NCBI RefSeq assembly: GCF_008728515.1
Contig: NC_044980.1
Location: 31,574,290-31,638,289, forward strand
Length of the DNA stretch: 64,000 nucleotides
Origin: Papio anubis
Taxonomy: Eukaryota > Chordata > Mammalia > Primates > Cercopithecidae
Reading direction: 5' to 3'
The notes beneath the pieces are model-generated. The model worked only from the letters and a program-made list of their open reading frames with translations. It ran no database searches and had not been told where the DNA came from. The position numbers and the translations under genes are program-made. This document shows positions 11,371 through 23,313 of this stretch, piece by piece; within the stretch, counting starts at the first letter, position 1, and the number at the start of each line of letters is the position of its first letter.

Positions 11371-12894
11371 ATTCCCTCCTTTTGGTCATTTTCTCAATTT
11401 TAAGAGATTGACTAAAACTTTAGTCATTGATATCACTATCACCATCGTGAATGTATTTATTTTATTTTGAAACCCACTGGGAAAGAGAACAGTGAATTTT
11501 GCAAAGGTAGGAGCAAGGACTGAGTAGAGGGTACCTCCTTATGTTGAAAATTCCTGGTTTTAGAAGAAAAACAAAACCTGGTGTGTTCTGGTTTAGTGTT
11601 TATGTGTTTCCTTTAAATTTTAGTTTGATTATGTCACATTTAGCATGAGTGACTCCATTTTTGTTTAGTTTGGTCTGTTTGGGGTCTAGTGTATGAGTTC
11701 AGTCCAAAACAATGGCCTCCCATAATTTTGTTTAAAAATTCCCCCTTTGTGGTCAGGTTCTCACTTAGGTGAGAGTGTGACCACAATTTAGGGCCTCAGT
11801 GTCACTCTCAGTTACTACCATTTTGCGTTTCTGATCTCAGTATGTCATTCATAGGTTACAGTGTCCTCATGGCCACTTCTTTCAGTTTTTGTCATTCCAG
11901 TTGAAGAGAGACTATTTGACATTTTAGAGATGGCTGTATGTAAACATTTAAAACCTTTGAGAGAATACAATCTACCAGGGAGACTATTATTATGACTACT
12001 GGGAGGATAATACCAAAAGTTTGGAGTATGTTCTTTATTCAGGGTCTCTATAAATGAAACCAGCTAAAATCAAATAGATCAAAGAATGAGTTACATGAAG
12101 AGTCTACTCATCTAAGTGGTCTTTTCATTAATTCCCTACAACTGAATTTTGGTAATTTACATTTAATGTATTTCTGTATAGTCCACAAGTGCCAGTAGCC
12201 ATACAGATACTTTCCTATTTAGTCAGTTCTACAATTTAGTATAACTTTTACAAGAGAGTTTAAACTCTGTTGGGTAACTATACTCTTTACAGTAGAACTC
12301 GTTATAGAGCCTATCATAAGGGATAGATTTCTAATCATTGTTTCTTTTATTCCAAACCATGGAAAAAGAACCTAACAAATGTTGTATTTTTAGAAGAGTG
12401 AAGGCCTCTTGGCAATGTTATCTTTAACCCATGATATGGATTGACAGGAGTGAATCAATGTTCTGTTTCTGACTGATAATGAGGCAACATATGTACCATT
12501 AAAATTTTTCACCTACCTTGGGTCTTTATCTTTTATCTACCAAGGTATAAGGTTATCTGTGTATAAGGCTGGCTGTAAAGTCATTTACAAATAAATGTAT
12601 ATCCCATAAGTGTGCATAACAGACCCCCTTTTCATTTCTATTGTTCACAGAGGCATAAACAAGGAAAAAGTATTCAAAGATAAGAGTCTCATGATAGAAG
12701 TCTTGATCTGTGATCTTGGGAAAAGTTGTTTACATCAAGGATTTCATCTTTTTCTGGGGAGAAATTTCCCTGGTTAGTTTTACCTTCAGGGTTCTAATGA
12801 GTGTACAGTTCTGAGAGTGTGGAGGAAATCTTCTCAGTTGTGAGATTATAAACTCAAAGTTCAAGGTCTTGAAGTTTTGTTGCAGTGTAGATGG
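11371..12894 (-). mobile_element. Decayed ERV internal region next to the 3' LTR
   Basis: The first bases, read on the minus strand, form a polypurine tract AAAAGGAGGGAAT directly before the LTR start. The remainder is AT-rich without any intact frame. Assigned as provirus body by this position. Confidence 0.6.
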
Positions 12895-13482
12895 TGTCAA
12901 TGAAAAGAGTCTAACTCTGTAAAATATTTGAAAAGATTTATTCTGAGCCAAATATGAGTGACCATGGCCTGTGCACAGCCTTCAGGAGGTCCTGAGAACA
13001 TGTGCCCAAGGTGGTCGGGGAGCAGCTTGGTTTCATACATTTTAGGGAGGCATGAGACATCAATTAAATACATTTAAGAAATACATTGGTTTGATCCAGA
13101 AAGGTGGGACAACTCAAAGCGGGGGGCTTCCAGGCTATAGGTAAATTTAAACATTTTCTGGTTAACAATTGGTTGAGTTTGTCTAAAGACCTAGGATCAG
13201 TAGAAAAGAAATGTTCAGGTTAAGATAAAAGATTGTGAAGACCAAGGTTCTTTTGAAGTCTTATAGTGGCTGCCCTTAGAGACAATAGATGACAAGTGTT
13301 TCCTATTCAGATCTTTAAAAGGTGCTAGACTTTCAGTTAATCTCTTTAGGATTGGGAGGGCCTGGAAGAAAAAAGTTTAGCTATATTAATAGTGATTCTT
13401 TACAGACGCAAATTTTCCCCCACAAAGGACAGATTTTCAGGGCCATTTCAAGATATGGCAAATAAACATGTTTTGGGGTACA
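12895..13482 (-). mobile_element. Nested endogenous retrovirus LTR (class I type)
   Basis: On the minus strand it starts TGTACCCCAAAACATG and ends CTCTTTTCATTGACA, with poly(A) signal GAATAAATC near the end. TG...CA ends are present. ERV internal-like text lies on both sides, so it is probably nested in another ERV. No clear target duplication. Confidence 0.8.
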
Positions 13483-13904
13483 ATATTTTGATTTTCTTGT
13501 TTGTCTTGTAATGCCAGAGTCAGGTTGGAAAGTTAGTCACGATATATAGGGTTAAATAAAACCCATCTGATGAGAATTTATGGTTTGTAGGGCATGACTC
13601 CTCAGATCCCTTGGATGAGAATTTGGGCAAGATAAAAAAAATCAGAGCTTAGTCCTCAATGGCAAGGAGGGTCTTTCTTTGATATTCTCAGAAGAACCAA
13701 TCTTTGGGTTCTAGATTGTGAAGGAGTTGATTGTCCTCAGTGAGCCATAAAAAGTTTTCTTTACCTGGTGAAAATATACTGTGGCATAATAATTTAGTGT
13801 TATAAGATCAGTCCTCTTGTATGGGAAAGCTTTTATATAACCAGAAAACATGTATTGAAAATGACGATTGAAGGAAATCTCCTTATAAATGTTTAAATAA
13901 CCCA
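13483..13904 (-). mobile_element. ERV internal-like remnant between the nested LTR and the second LTR copy
   Basis: Text resumes beyond the nested LTR and ends where the repeated LTR segment begins. No coding frame. Confidence 0.5.
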
Positions 13905-13990
13905 TCAGGTAGAATCACAGCAGATTCAGAGAGACTCCAGCACAGCCAAGTGGTGGAAGATTTATAGACAAAAAAGGGAAGTGACACCTA
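13905..13990 (-). mobile_element. Second copy of an ERV LTR segment
   Basis: AGAATCACAGCAGATTCAG then AGAGACTCCAGCACAGCC and AGTGGTGGAAGATTTATAG repeat the LTR segment at about 10692-10765 with few changes. It fits a remnant of the partner 5' LTR of the minus-strand provirus. Confidence 0.75.
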
Positions 13991-14349
13991 TGGGTGATGG
14001 GACTAGGCATGTTCAGGATCACGGGACATAGAGAACCTTTTTCTTCCCAAAGAGGGAAACTTGAGAGCTAATGGGATGCTAGAGAAGATCTCTTTGCTAG
14101 TGACAAGTGGCTGCCTGACTTGATTCAGTGTTGCTGCAGTGGGTGGGTGTTTCTCTGACCTTGCCTTCCCCACCCTGCTGCAGGAAATGCTTTTTTCCCT
14201 TTCTCTATTTTTTCTATTACTCAGGGCAACTGTCCACTCTTTGATCTTACCCAGAGACCACATGTTGAAATTCCTGGTCAGAGGATCATTCCACCCCACT
14301 CTGAGTGGCTTGAGTTTGTAACCACGTGGCAGTACTTTCTTTTGGTCTC
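13991..14349. other. Unassigned sequence between ERV remnants
   Basis: Pyrimidine-rich patch near 14190-14220. It does not match the first LTR copy beyond 13990. No family recognised. Confidence 0.35.
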
Positions 14350-15061
14350 TGCCGTTCAGTGGACCACAAATTTGGAATTCATGTCATAGTAAGCTCTAAA
14401 AATTATCGTGAGCAGTTAAAAGCCATTGCAAGCTCAAAATTGATTGCTCTAAGCCCCTTCTGGAAAGAGTAATGGAAACTGCCCAATGCTGTAACCTGTG
14501 AGGTGACTTTTGGTAAAATTCAAAAGCCAGAAATATTGGCAGGTTGGTCTGGCTAAATTCGGGCAGTAAGATATTTAAAAGGACTTTTTTTCTCTCTCTC
14601 TCTTTTTTTTTTAAGAGCTCTATGGATAAAAGTCAGCTTATTCAAGCTGTAACAGTCTGGGACTCCTTGGGAAAAACAGAGGAGGCACTACGGACCCTGC
14701 TTTGGGAAAAACATCTGTTTTCCTCATGAGATCGCAGGAATTAGAAGTGAATAGATCCTTTTCAAAATCTAAGGCTCTGTTCTGCTTTGCATTGTATTAT
14801 CTGTCGTTTTTTATTTTGGGGGGTATCAGAAATTATTTTATGAGAGTGCTTTGCTGTGTAATAGCTAGGTAGGACATTTACTTTGGGAATGGCTAATGGC
14901 AGTTATGGGAGGATACTCAGCTCTTTGTACATTTGGATTAGAGAAGCATGCTCTTGGCCACCTGGAAGGTAGGGCAGTATCCCACCGCCAACACTGAGAG
15001 ATAAGACTCCCATGGGGAATGGGCTAATTGGCTTTGGATTGTTTTGCAATGAAATGTAAGT

Positions 15062-15331
15062 TGCCAAGTGTGGTGGCTCACACCTGCTAATTGTAGCACT
15101 TTGGGAAGCCAAGGCAGGCAGATTGCTTGAGGTCAAGAGTTGGAGACCAGCCTGGCCAACACGGTAAAATGCCATCTCTACTAAAAATACAAAAATTAGC
15201 CAGGCATGGTGGTGCACGCCTGTAATCTCAGTTACTAAGGCATGAGAATTGCTTGAACCTGGGAGGTGGAGGTTGCAGTGAGCTGAAGTCATGCTACTGC
15301 AATCCAGCCTGGGCGACAGAGTGAGACTCAA
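15062..15331 (+). mobile_element. Alu (AluJ/S-like)
   Basis: TTGCCAAGTGTGGTGGCTCA to GTGAGACTCAAAGAAATG, tail lost. Confidence 0.9.
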
Positions 15332-15542
15332 AGAAATGCATGCTAAAATCTTTGCACTGTCTTGTTCTGTTGCGTTTCTCTTTTGGGGATCCAGGATTCA
15401 GTATAAAAATGGGACCCTTCATTTTGGGGATATGCTTTTGTCTTCCAGCTGTGCATGTCATAGAAACTGTATGCTTTCCTGGACTTCCCCTCCAAGGGCT
15501 CTACCCTGAAGCCCATAATCCAATGAAGAAACTGGCAAATGA

Positions 15543-16128
15543 GGCTGGGTGAGGTGGCTTATACCAGTAATCCTAGCACTTTGGGAGGCCAAGGCAGGTA
15601 GATCATTTAAGGCCAGGAGTTTGAGACCAGCCTGGCCAACATGGTGAAACCTTGTCTCTACTAAAAATACAAAAAATTGGCCAGGCGCGGTGGCTCATGC
15701 CTGTAATCCCAGCACTTTGGCAGGCTGAGGCAGGCAGATCATGAGGTCAGGAGATTGAGACCAGCCTGGCCAACATGATGAAACCATGTCTCTACTAAAA
15801 ATACAAAAATTAGCTTGGAGTAGTGGCACATGCCTGTAGTCCTAGCTGCTTGGGAGGCTAAGGTTGGAGAATTGCTTGAACCTGGGAGGTGGAGGTTGCA
15901 GTGAGCTGAGATTGCACTACTGCTCTCCAGCCTGGCAACAGAGCAGAACTCTGTCTCAAAGAAAAAAAAAAAAAATTAGCCAGGCATGGTGGCGCGTACC
16001 TGTAATTCCAGCTACTCAGGAGGCTGGGGCATGAGAATCGCTTGAAGTTGGGAGGTAAAGGTTGCAGTGAGCTGAGATGGTGCCACTGCACTCCAGCCTG
16101 GGAACAGAGCGAGACTCTGTCTCAAAAA
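15543..16128 (+). mobile_element. Host Alu split by the nested Alu
   Basis: GGCTGGGTGAGGTGGCTTAT on the left, CTGTCTCAAAAAAAAGG on the right. Confidence 0.9.
15679..15976 (+). mobile_element. Alu nested inside another Alu
   Basis: GGCCAGGCGCGGTGGCTCAT to an A tail. The host Alu stops at ATACAAAAAATT before it and resumes at TTAGCCAGGCATGG after it. Confidence 0.93.
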
Positions 16129-16131
16129 AAA

Positions 16132-16433
16132 GGTCGAGCACAGTGGCTCACACCTATAATCCCAGCACTTTGGGTAACCAAGGTGGTCAGATCATGAGGT
16201 CAAAAGATCAAGACCATCCTGGCCAACATGGTGAAACCCATCTCTACTGAAAATACAAGAATTAGCTGGGCGTGTTGGCGTGTGCCTGTAATCCCAGCTA
16301 CTTGAGAGGCTGAGGCAGGAGAATCACTTGAACCCGGGAGGTGGAGGCTGCAGTGAGCCAAGATTGTGCCATTGCATTCCAGCCTGGTGACAGAGCAAGA
16401 CTCTGTCTCAAAAAAAAAAAAAAAAAAAAAGGA
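16132..16433 (+). mobile_element. Alu (AluS-like)
   Basis: GGTCGAGCACAGTGGCTCAC to an A tail of about 22. Confidence 0.92.
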
Positions 16434-16689
16434 GAAAAAGAAACTTGCAAATCAAAAATCTTACAACTACTGGGTCTTCTTCTGTCTGCTTATTTATATG
16501 TGTTGTGTGTGATGTTTATATATGAAAGAGCTTTGATTAATTGGCTTGTAAAATGAGAGCTAAATTAAAATATTTTGTCAGAAAAGTAAAAAGTGTTATG
16601 TCTTTTAGTTCACATGACTTAAGTAATTTTCGGGAAGTAAAAACTGTTTTACATGCAAGGTGTGTAAGAATAGTGAAATGTGGTTTTGG

Positions 16690-16756
16690 TAAAAAAAAAA
16701 AATATATATATATATGTGTGTGTGTGTATATATGTATATATATACATACACATATT
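16690..16756. repeat. (TA)n/(TG)n microsatellite
   Basis: A-run, then TATATATA, TGTGTGTGTG and TATATATACATACACATA next to an Alu poly(T) head. Confidence 0.9.
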
Positions 16757-17010
16757 TTTTGAGATGGAGTCTTGCTTTGTCACCCAGGCCCAGGCTGAAG
16801 TGCAGTGGTGTGATCTCTGCTCACTGCAAGCTCTGCCTCCTGGGTTCACGTCATTCTCCTGCCTCAGCCTCCTGAGTAGCTGGGACTACAGGCATCCACC
16901 ACCACGCCCGGCTAATTTTTTGTATTTTTAGTGGAGATGGGGTTTCACCATGTTAGCCAGGATCCCTCCCAAAGTGCTGGGATTACATGCATGAGCCACC
17001 GTGCCCAGCC
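16757..17010 (-). mobile_element. Alu with internal deletion
   Basis: The right part lacks the usual TGGTCTCGATCTCCTGACC segment: GTTAGCCAGGAT joins CCCTCCCAAAGTGC. Confidence 0.9.
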
Positions 17011-17035
17011 AAGGTTTTATTAAGAATTGGGCCTG

Positions 17036-17340
17036 GCCGGGCGCGGTGGCTCATGCCTGTAATCCCAGCCCTCTGGGTGGCCCAGGTGGGTGGATCACGA
17101 GGTCAGGAGATCGAGACCATCCTGGCTAACATGGTGAAACCCTGTCTCTACTAAAAAATACAAAAAATTAGCCGGGCATAGTGGCGGGCCCCTGTAGTCC
17201 CAGCTACTCGGGAGGCTGAGGCAGGAGAATGGCATGAACCCGGGAGGCGGAGCTTGCAGTGAGCCAAGATCGCATCACTGCACTCCAGCACTCCAGCCTG
17301 GGGAACAGAGCAAGACTCCATCTCAAAAAAAAAAAAAAAT
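17036..17340 (+). mobile_element. AluY-like
   Basis: GGCCGGGCGCGGTGGCTCAT to a short A tail. CACTCCAG is duplicated near the end. Confidence 0.92.
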
Positions 17341-18688
17341 AGAATTGGGCTTAACATTAACAGTACATTAATGCAAAGGTGAAACTGACTTATTTGGTAT
17401 AAAAATAGGAAGCATTGCCAAATATGAAATGGTAGCTTTCTTTGAACTATATTTGTATAAGTACATTATTGGTATGCATTCCAAAATTATGGGAAACTCC
17501 TAAAATTCTGATATGACTTAGTGTATGTTATTAATAATCATAATTGTTATGTAAAATTATTGTGTGCCACAGAGGTAACCAAAATTCCTAATCCACTGTG
17601 GCTTAAATTATGACTGTTCTAAGAGTTTTTGTCATCCACAGACTATTGTTGTTTTGTTTTAATCCTCTTCAAAAAGTTGAATGCAGGTTTCTGACAACTT
17701 TGAAGATTGTGACATTAGAATAGAGGAAAAATAGGACTCTCATGGAGAGTTGAAATGTTCATGAGTATCAACAGGAGTTAACTACATGTACTGAACTAAT
17801 AGAAGACGGAAGTAATCTTTTTTTTTTTTTTTTTAACCTTTTGCTTAAAATGTTGGTAACCCTTTGTTTTGTTTTTCCAGAGTCAAGGCAACTTTTCTTT
17901 TGAACTATTTACAGCTTTTAACAATTGAGTAAAGTATATTCCCGTGAACAAAATTTGGAGTATATTTGTTTTCTCTCTACCTGATTTATCTTTTCAAAAA
18001 AAGCTTATTTTTGCAAGCAAACCCGTCTTAGTATGATTTGTCTTTAGTAAAAATGGGAGACTGGAAAGTGAAAAAATTATGTTTCAAGAACTATGGTACA
18101 CCTGTGATTAGATTCTAGTAGTTTTTAAGTTTTTTATTTTTCTGCAATTTAGACCGACTGCTTATTCCTGTGAACCAACCAGTGATCTTTGGCTACAGCT
18201 TAGAAGAAACAAGAGAGATGGACGGGTACCGTAAAAAAGTCTGGATAAGTATTCCAATTCTAGGCACATATTGGAATCAGTTGGCGACCCTGTATCAGCT
18301 TGGTTCCAACAGTTGCCCAGTTCATGGAAAGCCTTCTATTTAGTTTACTTGGGATAATTTTACTTATTTTGCTTTACTGTTGTGGAATATATTGCTGTTG
18401 TATTCTTTGTGTAGGAGTGCAGGATAAGCTTACTGAATGGTTTCTTAAATTGAACACTTATTAATCTTCTAGATGTCACCTTTTGTTGGAACTCAAATTT
18501 GTGAATGGCCCTCACCACACTGATGCTTTCTGACTGAATGCCTCTCTACCACAAATACAAGAGATCCTAATTTGTTAGGCAGGAATATCATTGCCCTTAT
18601 TCACCCTGAAGAAGTTACAGAAGATGGAGCTTTGTCCCTCTAGAACTCAGGATTAAGGGTTTTCTTATAAAAGGGAGAGGGGAAATAT

Positions 18689-19303
18689 GTCAGAGGCATT
18701 CAAACTAGAGCAACTCCATCTTGAATAGAAGCTGGGTAAAATAAGGCTGAGACCTCTGGGCCTGCATTTTCAGGAGGTTAGGTATTTGTAGTCACAGGAA
18801 GAGACAGGAGGTTGGCACAAGATACAGGTAACAAAGACCTTGCTGATAAAACAGCATGCAGTAAAGAAGCTGGCCAAATCCTACCAAAACCAAGATGGTG
18901 ATGAAAGTGACCTTTGGTCATCCTCACTGCTCATTATACGTCAATTATAATGCATTAGCATGCTAAAAGGCACTCCTACCAGCACCATGACAGTTTACAA
19001 ATGCCATGGCAATGTCAGGAAGTTACACTACATGGTCTAAAAAGGGAAGAAACCCTCAGTTCCAGGAATTGCTCACCCCTTTCCCAGAAGACTCATGAAT
19101 AATCCACCCTTTGTTTAGCATATAATCAAGAAGTAACAGTAAGTATAAGCAGTTGAACAGCCCAGGTTGCTGCTCTGCCTATGGAGTAGCCATTCTTTAT
19201 TCCTTTACTTTCCTAATAAACTTGTTTTTACCTTACTCTATGGACTTGCCCCGAATTCTTTCTTGCGTGAGATTCAAGAAATTGGGACCCCTTTTCAGTA
19301 ACA
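18689..19303 (+). mobile_element. Endogenous retrovirus 3' LTR (class I type)
   Basis: This 615-bp LTR begins TGTCAGAGGCATTCAAAC and ends CTTTTCAGTAACA, giving TG...CA ends. It is preceded by a polypurine tract (AAAAGGGAGAGGGGAAATA). It contains a TATA-like GCATATAATC and the poly(A) signal CTAATAAACTTG. The tract in front shows this is a 3' LTR with the provirus body to its left. The family is familiar but I cannot name it safely. Confidence 0.88.
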
Positions 19304-19964
19304 ATACAATAAAAATTTTGTCATCTAGAAACATCTTATTTTCCTTTTAGTTCATCCATGTTTTCTTTTTCTTCAACTCCCAGTGCCCTTTCTTCTACCT
19401 CTTTCTCTTAGTCCAGAGAGCAGACAGGATGAAAGGCAGGCTACTCCAATGTGACTGAGATTTTCAAAAGGTAAATGGATTTGGTCTCTCCAATGAAAGG
19501 ATGGATTTCCTTAAGGTTATAGCTTGCTTAAATTTCAGGCCTTCCTGATATTTCTTTTGAAAAAAATCAGTGAAGAAAGTGCATCAAGTGTTTCTCTGTG
19601 GCTGTTACATTAAGTGGAGGAGCATTAAATATCCTAATGTATAGGAAATACCTGATTACAGAATTTAAAAATTTAGAACTGAAAATAACTAGAGATTGTT
19701 CCCAAGCTTAACAGATATGGTTCCATGTTTAAATTGGAAGAACACATAGGTAAAATGTCTGGGGTCTGAGATATAATAAAATCAAATGCCAACAGGGTTA
19801 GCCTGGTAGACAAATAGGAAATGATGGAGGCTGTGGTAAACTGTTCAGAACAGGTTTTGTCTAAAATTTATCTTCTAAAGGGAGTGGCTCCTACTCTCAG
19901 CTTTAGCTAATTCTTACCATGTAGAAACACAAGCCCTGTGTTATCAAGTTTTCTCATTTTTATT
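19304..19964. other. Intergenic sequence after the ERV LTR
   Basis: No family recognised with confidence. It follows the 3' LTR and may be ordinary flank or another decayed retroviral segment. No coding frame. Confidence 0.4.
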
Positions 19965-20256
19965 TTTCTTTTTTTGAGATGGAGTCTTGCTCTGTTGCCC
20001 AGGCTGGAGTGCAGTGGCATGATCTTGGCTCACTGCAACCTCCACCCCCTTGGTTAAAGAGATTCTCTTCCCTCAGCGTCCCGAGTAGCTGGGCCTACAG
20101 GCATGCACCACCACGCTGGCTAATTTTTGTATTTTTAGTAGAGACAAGGTTTTGTCATGGTGGCCAGGCTGTTCTCGAACTCCTGACCTCAGGTGATCTG
20201 CCCGACTGGGCCTCCCAAAGTGTCGAGATTACAGGCATGAGCCAGTGTACTCAGCC
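19965..20256 (-). mobile_element. Alu (AluS-like)
   Basis: GAGATGGAGTCTTGCTCTGT to GAGCCAGTGTACTCAGCC. Confidence 0.92.
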
Positions 20257-20533
20257 TGAACTCTTAATCTTCATGTATTTTTAGAGTAATCAGTTCCTAC
20301 AATCAATTTAATCACCTTTTCATACTTTTATTCAATAGGTTGCTTCCTTTTTTTAGAAAAAGGCTTTCACATTAGGTTTGTTGCTAAACTGGATAGTCCT
20401 TTCCAAACTAAAGACCCAATTTCTTTAATATTAAGTAGCATGTCTCACTTGGGATTATATTAGAATGAGGTGAATATATTAGCTTTGTATTTAACATAGA
20501 ATCAGCTTAATTAATGTTAAAAAATATGTTTCA

Positions 20534-20838
20534 GGCCAGGCATCATGGTTCACACCTGTAATCCCAGCACTTTGGGAGGCCAAGGCCGGCAGATCACTTG
20601 AGGTCAGGAGCTGGAGACCAGCCTGGACAACATGGTGAAACCCTGTCTCTACTAAAAATACAAAAATCAGCCAGGCGTGGTGGCACCTGCCTGTAACTCC
20701 AGCTACTTGGGAGGCTGAAGCAGGAGAATGGCTTGAACCTGGGAGGTGGAGGTTGCAGTGAGCCATGATTGCACCACTGCACTCCAGCTTGGGGGACACA
20801 GCAAAACTCTCTCAAAAAAAAAAAAAAAAAAAAAAAAA
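20534..20838 (+). mobile_element. Alu (AluS-like)
   Basis: GGCCAGGCATCATGGTTCAC to an A tail of about 25. Confidence 0.92.
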
Positions 20839-21177
20839 TCAGACTTTAAGTTAGTAATATAACTGTTTCATATGTCCAGATTTTATTTTACACCCAATAT
20901 TATTACACTAAGCAAGATAAAGGAAGACTAAAATTATCTAGACTACAGGTAATCAATAAAATTCCTTAGGGAATGGGGATATTACGATTTGCTTAATGTT
21001 CCAATTAACATATTGATAACTACATATACACAATTTGGCTGATAACAAAATACCCTTAATACCCTAAATTTAAAATATAGTTTAGTTTTGCACTGTAGAG
21101 TACATTATGGTCATTGCTATACAGCATTTATTAAAGCATGATCCACAATTTGTATCAGAACCATGTACATTTAAAAA

Positions 21178-21465
21178 AAATTTTTTTAGATGGAGTCTCG
21201 CCCTGTCGCCCAGGCTGGAGTGCAGTGGTGCGATCTCAGCTCACTGCAACCTTCATCTGCTGGGTTCAAGCTTTCTCCTGTCTCAGCCTTCCGAGTAGCT
21301 GGGATTAGTGGTGTGTGTCACCACAGCCGGCTAATTTTTGTATCTTTAGTAGAGACGGGGTTTCACCATGTTGGTCAGGCTGGTCTCGAACTCCTGACCT
21401 TGTCATCTGCCCGCCTCAGCCTCCCAAAGTGTTGAGATTTCAGGTGTGAGCCACCGTGGCCTGGC
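21178..21465 (-). mobile_element. Alu (AluS-like)
   Basis: AGATGGAGTCTCGCCCTGTC to GAGCCACCGTGGCCTGGC, directly abutting the next minus-strand Alu. Confidence 0.92.
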
Positions 21466-21759
21466 TTTTTTTTTTTTGAGATGGAGTCTTGCTCTGTCAC
21501 CCAGGCTGGAGTGCAGTGGCCCGTCTTTGGCTTCTTGAAGGCTCCGCTTCCTGGGTTCATGTCATTCTCCTGCCTCAGCCTCCTGAGTAGCTGGGATTAC
21601 AGGTGCCTGCCACCACGTCCGGCTAATTTTTGTATCTTTAGTAGAGATGGGGTTTCACCATGTCGGCCAGACTGGTCTCAAACTCCTGACCTCAGGAGAT
21701 CCACCCGCCTCAGCCTCCCAAGGTGCTGAGATTATAGACGTGAGCCACCGTGCCCGGCT
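21466..21759 (-). mobile_element. Alu (AluY/S-like)
   Basis: GAGATGGAGTCTTGCTCTGT to GAGCCACCGTGCCCGGC. Confidence 0.92.
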
Positions 21760-21762
21760 TTT

Positions 21763-21826
21763 CTTTTTTTTGTGATGGATTATTTGCTCTTGTTGCCCAG
21801 GCTGGAGTGCAATGGCGTGGTCTCCC
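21763..21826 (-). mobile_element. Alu fragment
   Basis: GTGATGGATTATTTGCTCTT to GCAATGGCGTGGTCTC, a short stub. Confidence 0.75.
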
Positions 21827-21846
21827 ACATAAAATTTAAGAAAAAA

Positions 21847-22150
21847 GGCCGGGCGCGGTGGCTCAAGCCTGTAATCCCAGCACTTTGGGAGGCCGAGACG
21901 GGCGGATCACGAGGTCAGGAGATCGAGACCATCTTGGCTAACACGGTGAAACCCCGTCTCTACTGAAAAATACAAAAAACTAGCCGGGCGAGGTGGCGGG
22001 CGCCTGTAGTCCCAGCTACTCGGGAGGCTGAGGCAGGAGAATGGCGTAAACCCGGGAGGCGGAGCTTGCAGTGAGCCGAGATCCGGCCACTGCACTCCAG
22101 CCTGGGCGGCAGACCGAGACTCCGTCTCAAAAAAAAAAAAAAAAAAAAAA
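21847..22150 (+). mobile_element. AluY (young, AluYR-like)
   Basis: GGCCGGGCGCGGTGGCTCAA carries the variant CTCAAGCC start. ATTTAAGAAAAAA flanks both sides. It splits away a minus-strand Alu stub on its left. Confidence 0.94.
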
Positions 22151-22151
22151 A

Positions 22152-22621
22152 TTTAAGAAAAAAAAAAAAATCTAATTTGGAACAATCCTATAGTAATTGT
22201 TAAAAATGCAGTTTCTCTATGTGTACTGATACATAATAACCTCCAAGACTCCTAGACACATTAAATAAAAAGCAGCAAGGTGTAGATCATACACAGTATG
22301 CTATCATTTTTGTAAACAACAAACACGATGCATCCATTCATGCTAACACATACAGTGATCATCTGTGGAAGGACACACAAAGAGCCAACACTCCCTCTTG
22401 GAAGGGAAATAACATAATTGGAAGGTAAGGTAAACGAAACTACTTGCTTTATGCTATGTACCACTTTATACCTGTCAACTTTTTAAGTATCATGTGTATG
22501 AACCACCCATTCAAATAAATTACCTAATATAAAGTCATCTTAAACGGCAGATTCTCAGGCTTTTCTGGCCTGTCTCGGTAAGAATCTCTGCAGTTGGGGT
22601 TTAGAACTCTTAACTTTTTAG
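22152..22621. other. Unique or decayed L1-like intergenic sequence
   Basis: Text around ATGCTATCATTTTTGTAAAC and ATCATCTGTGGAAGGACAC faintly resembles an L1 3'UTR; not firm. Confidence 0.35.
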
Positions 22622-22730
22622 AACAGGGTTTTGCACGTTTTCCAGGCTAGTCTTGAACTCTTGGGCTCAAGCAATCTGCCTGCCTTGGCCTCCCAAACTG
22701 TTAGGATTACAGGCATGCCTGACTGGAAAT
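22622..22730 (-). mobile_element. Alu monomer fragment
   Basis: ACAGGGTTTTGCACGTTTTC to ATTACAGGCATGCCTGACTG. Confidence 0.8.
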
Positions 22731-22828
22731 CTTAACTTTTAGAATGTTCGTCAGATGACTCATGAACAATCAAGTTTCAGCCCACTGCTATGAACATTAT
22801 CATCTTTGTGTATTTGTCCTTCGTGCTT

Positions 22829-23120
22829 TTTTTTTTTTTTGAGACGGAATTTTACTCTTGTTGCCCAGGCTGGAGTGCAGTGGCATGATCTCGGCTCACT
22901 GCAACCTCCACCTCCCGGGTTCAAGCAATTCTCCTGCCTCAGCCTCCCGAGTAGCTGGGATTACAGGTGCACACCACCACGCCCGTCTAATTTTTGTATT
23001 TTTAGTAGACACAGGGTTTCACCATGGCCAGGCTGGCATTGAACTCCTGACCTCAGGTGATCCGCCCACCTTGGCCTCCTAGAGTGCTGAGATTACAGGC
23101 ATGAGCCACCGCGCCCAGCC
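22829..23120 (-). mobile_element. Alu (AluS-like)
   Basis: GAGACGGAATTTTACTCTTG to GAGCCACCGCGCCCAGCC. Confidence 0.92.
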
Positions 23121-23313
23121 AGTATTTGTCCTTTATTGGGAAATTTTTTTAAATAAAATGGCTTTGTCAAATTCAAAAAATGGTGGCTCCTCTAAAGGAA
23201 CTGCTTATAAATTCGTAACACATAATAATGTAATGACCATGCAAAAACAAGACTTCTGCTTTTTTCAGGAAGCAGAAAAATTACTTACAATACTGTTGAC
23301 TTAAAAAAAATCA

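Larger units (their letters stand above)
14350..18688 (+). mobile_element. Decayed ERV internal region, broken by Alus
   Basis: Non-Alu segments between 14.35 and 18.69 kb lead into the LTR at 18689. The segment at about 18150-18420 translates in pieces to a short env-like transmembrane end (motif WFQQLPSSWK, then a hydrophobic run) interrupted by stop codons, so no working protein remains. No gag or pol frame is intact. No 5' LTR is visible, so the left limit is uncertain. Identification is by position before the polypurine tract and by style, not by family match. Confidence 0.6.

Noticed and set aside
18150..18420. Possible functional retroviral env gene
   Set aside because: Only short env-like pieces broken by stop codons are seen, with no full frame.
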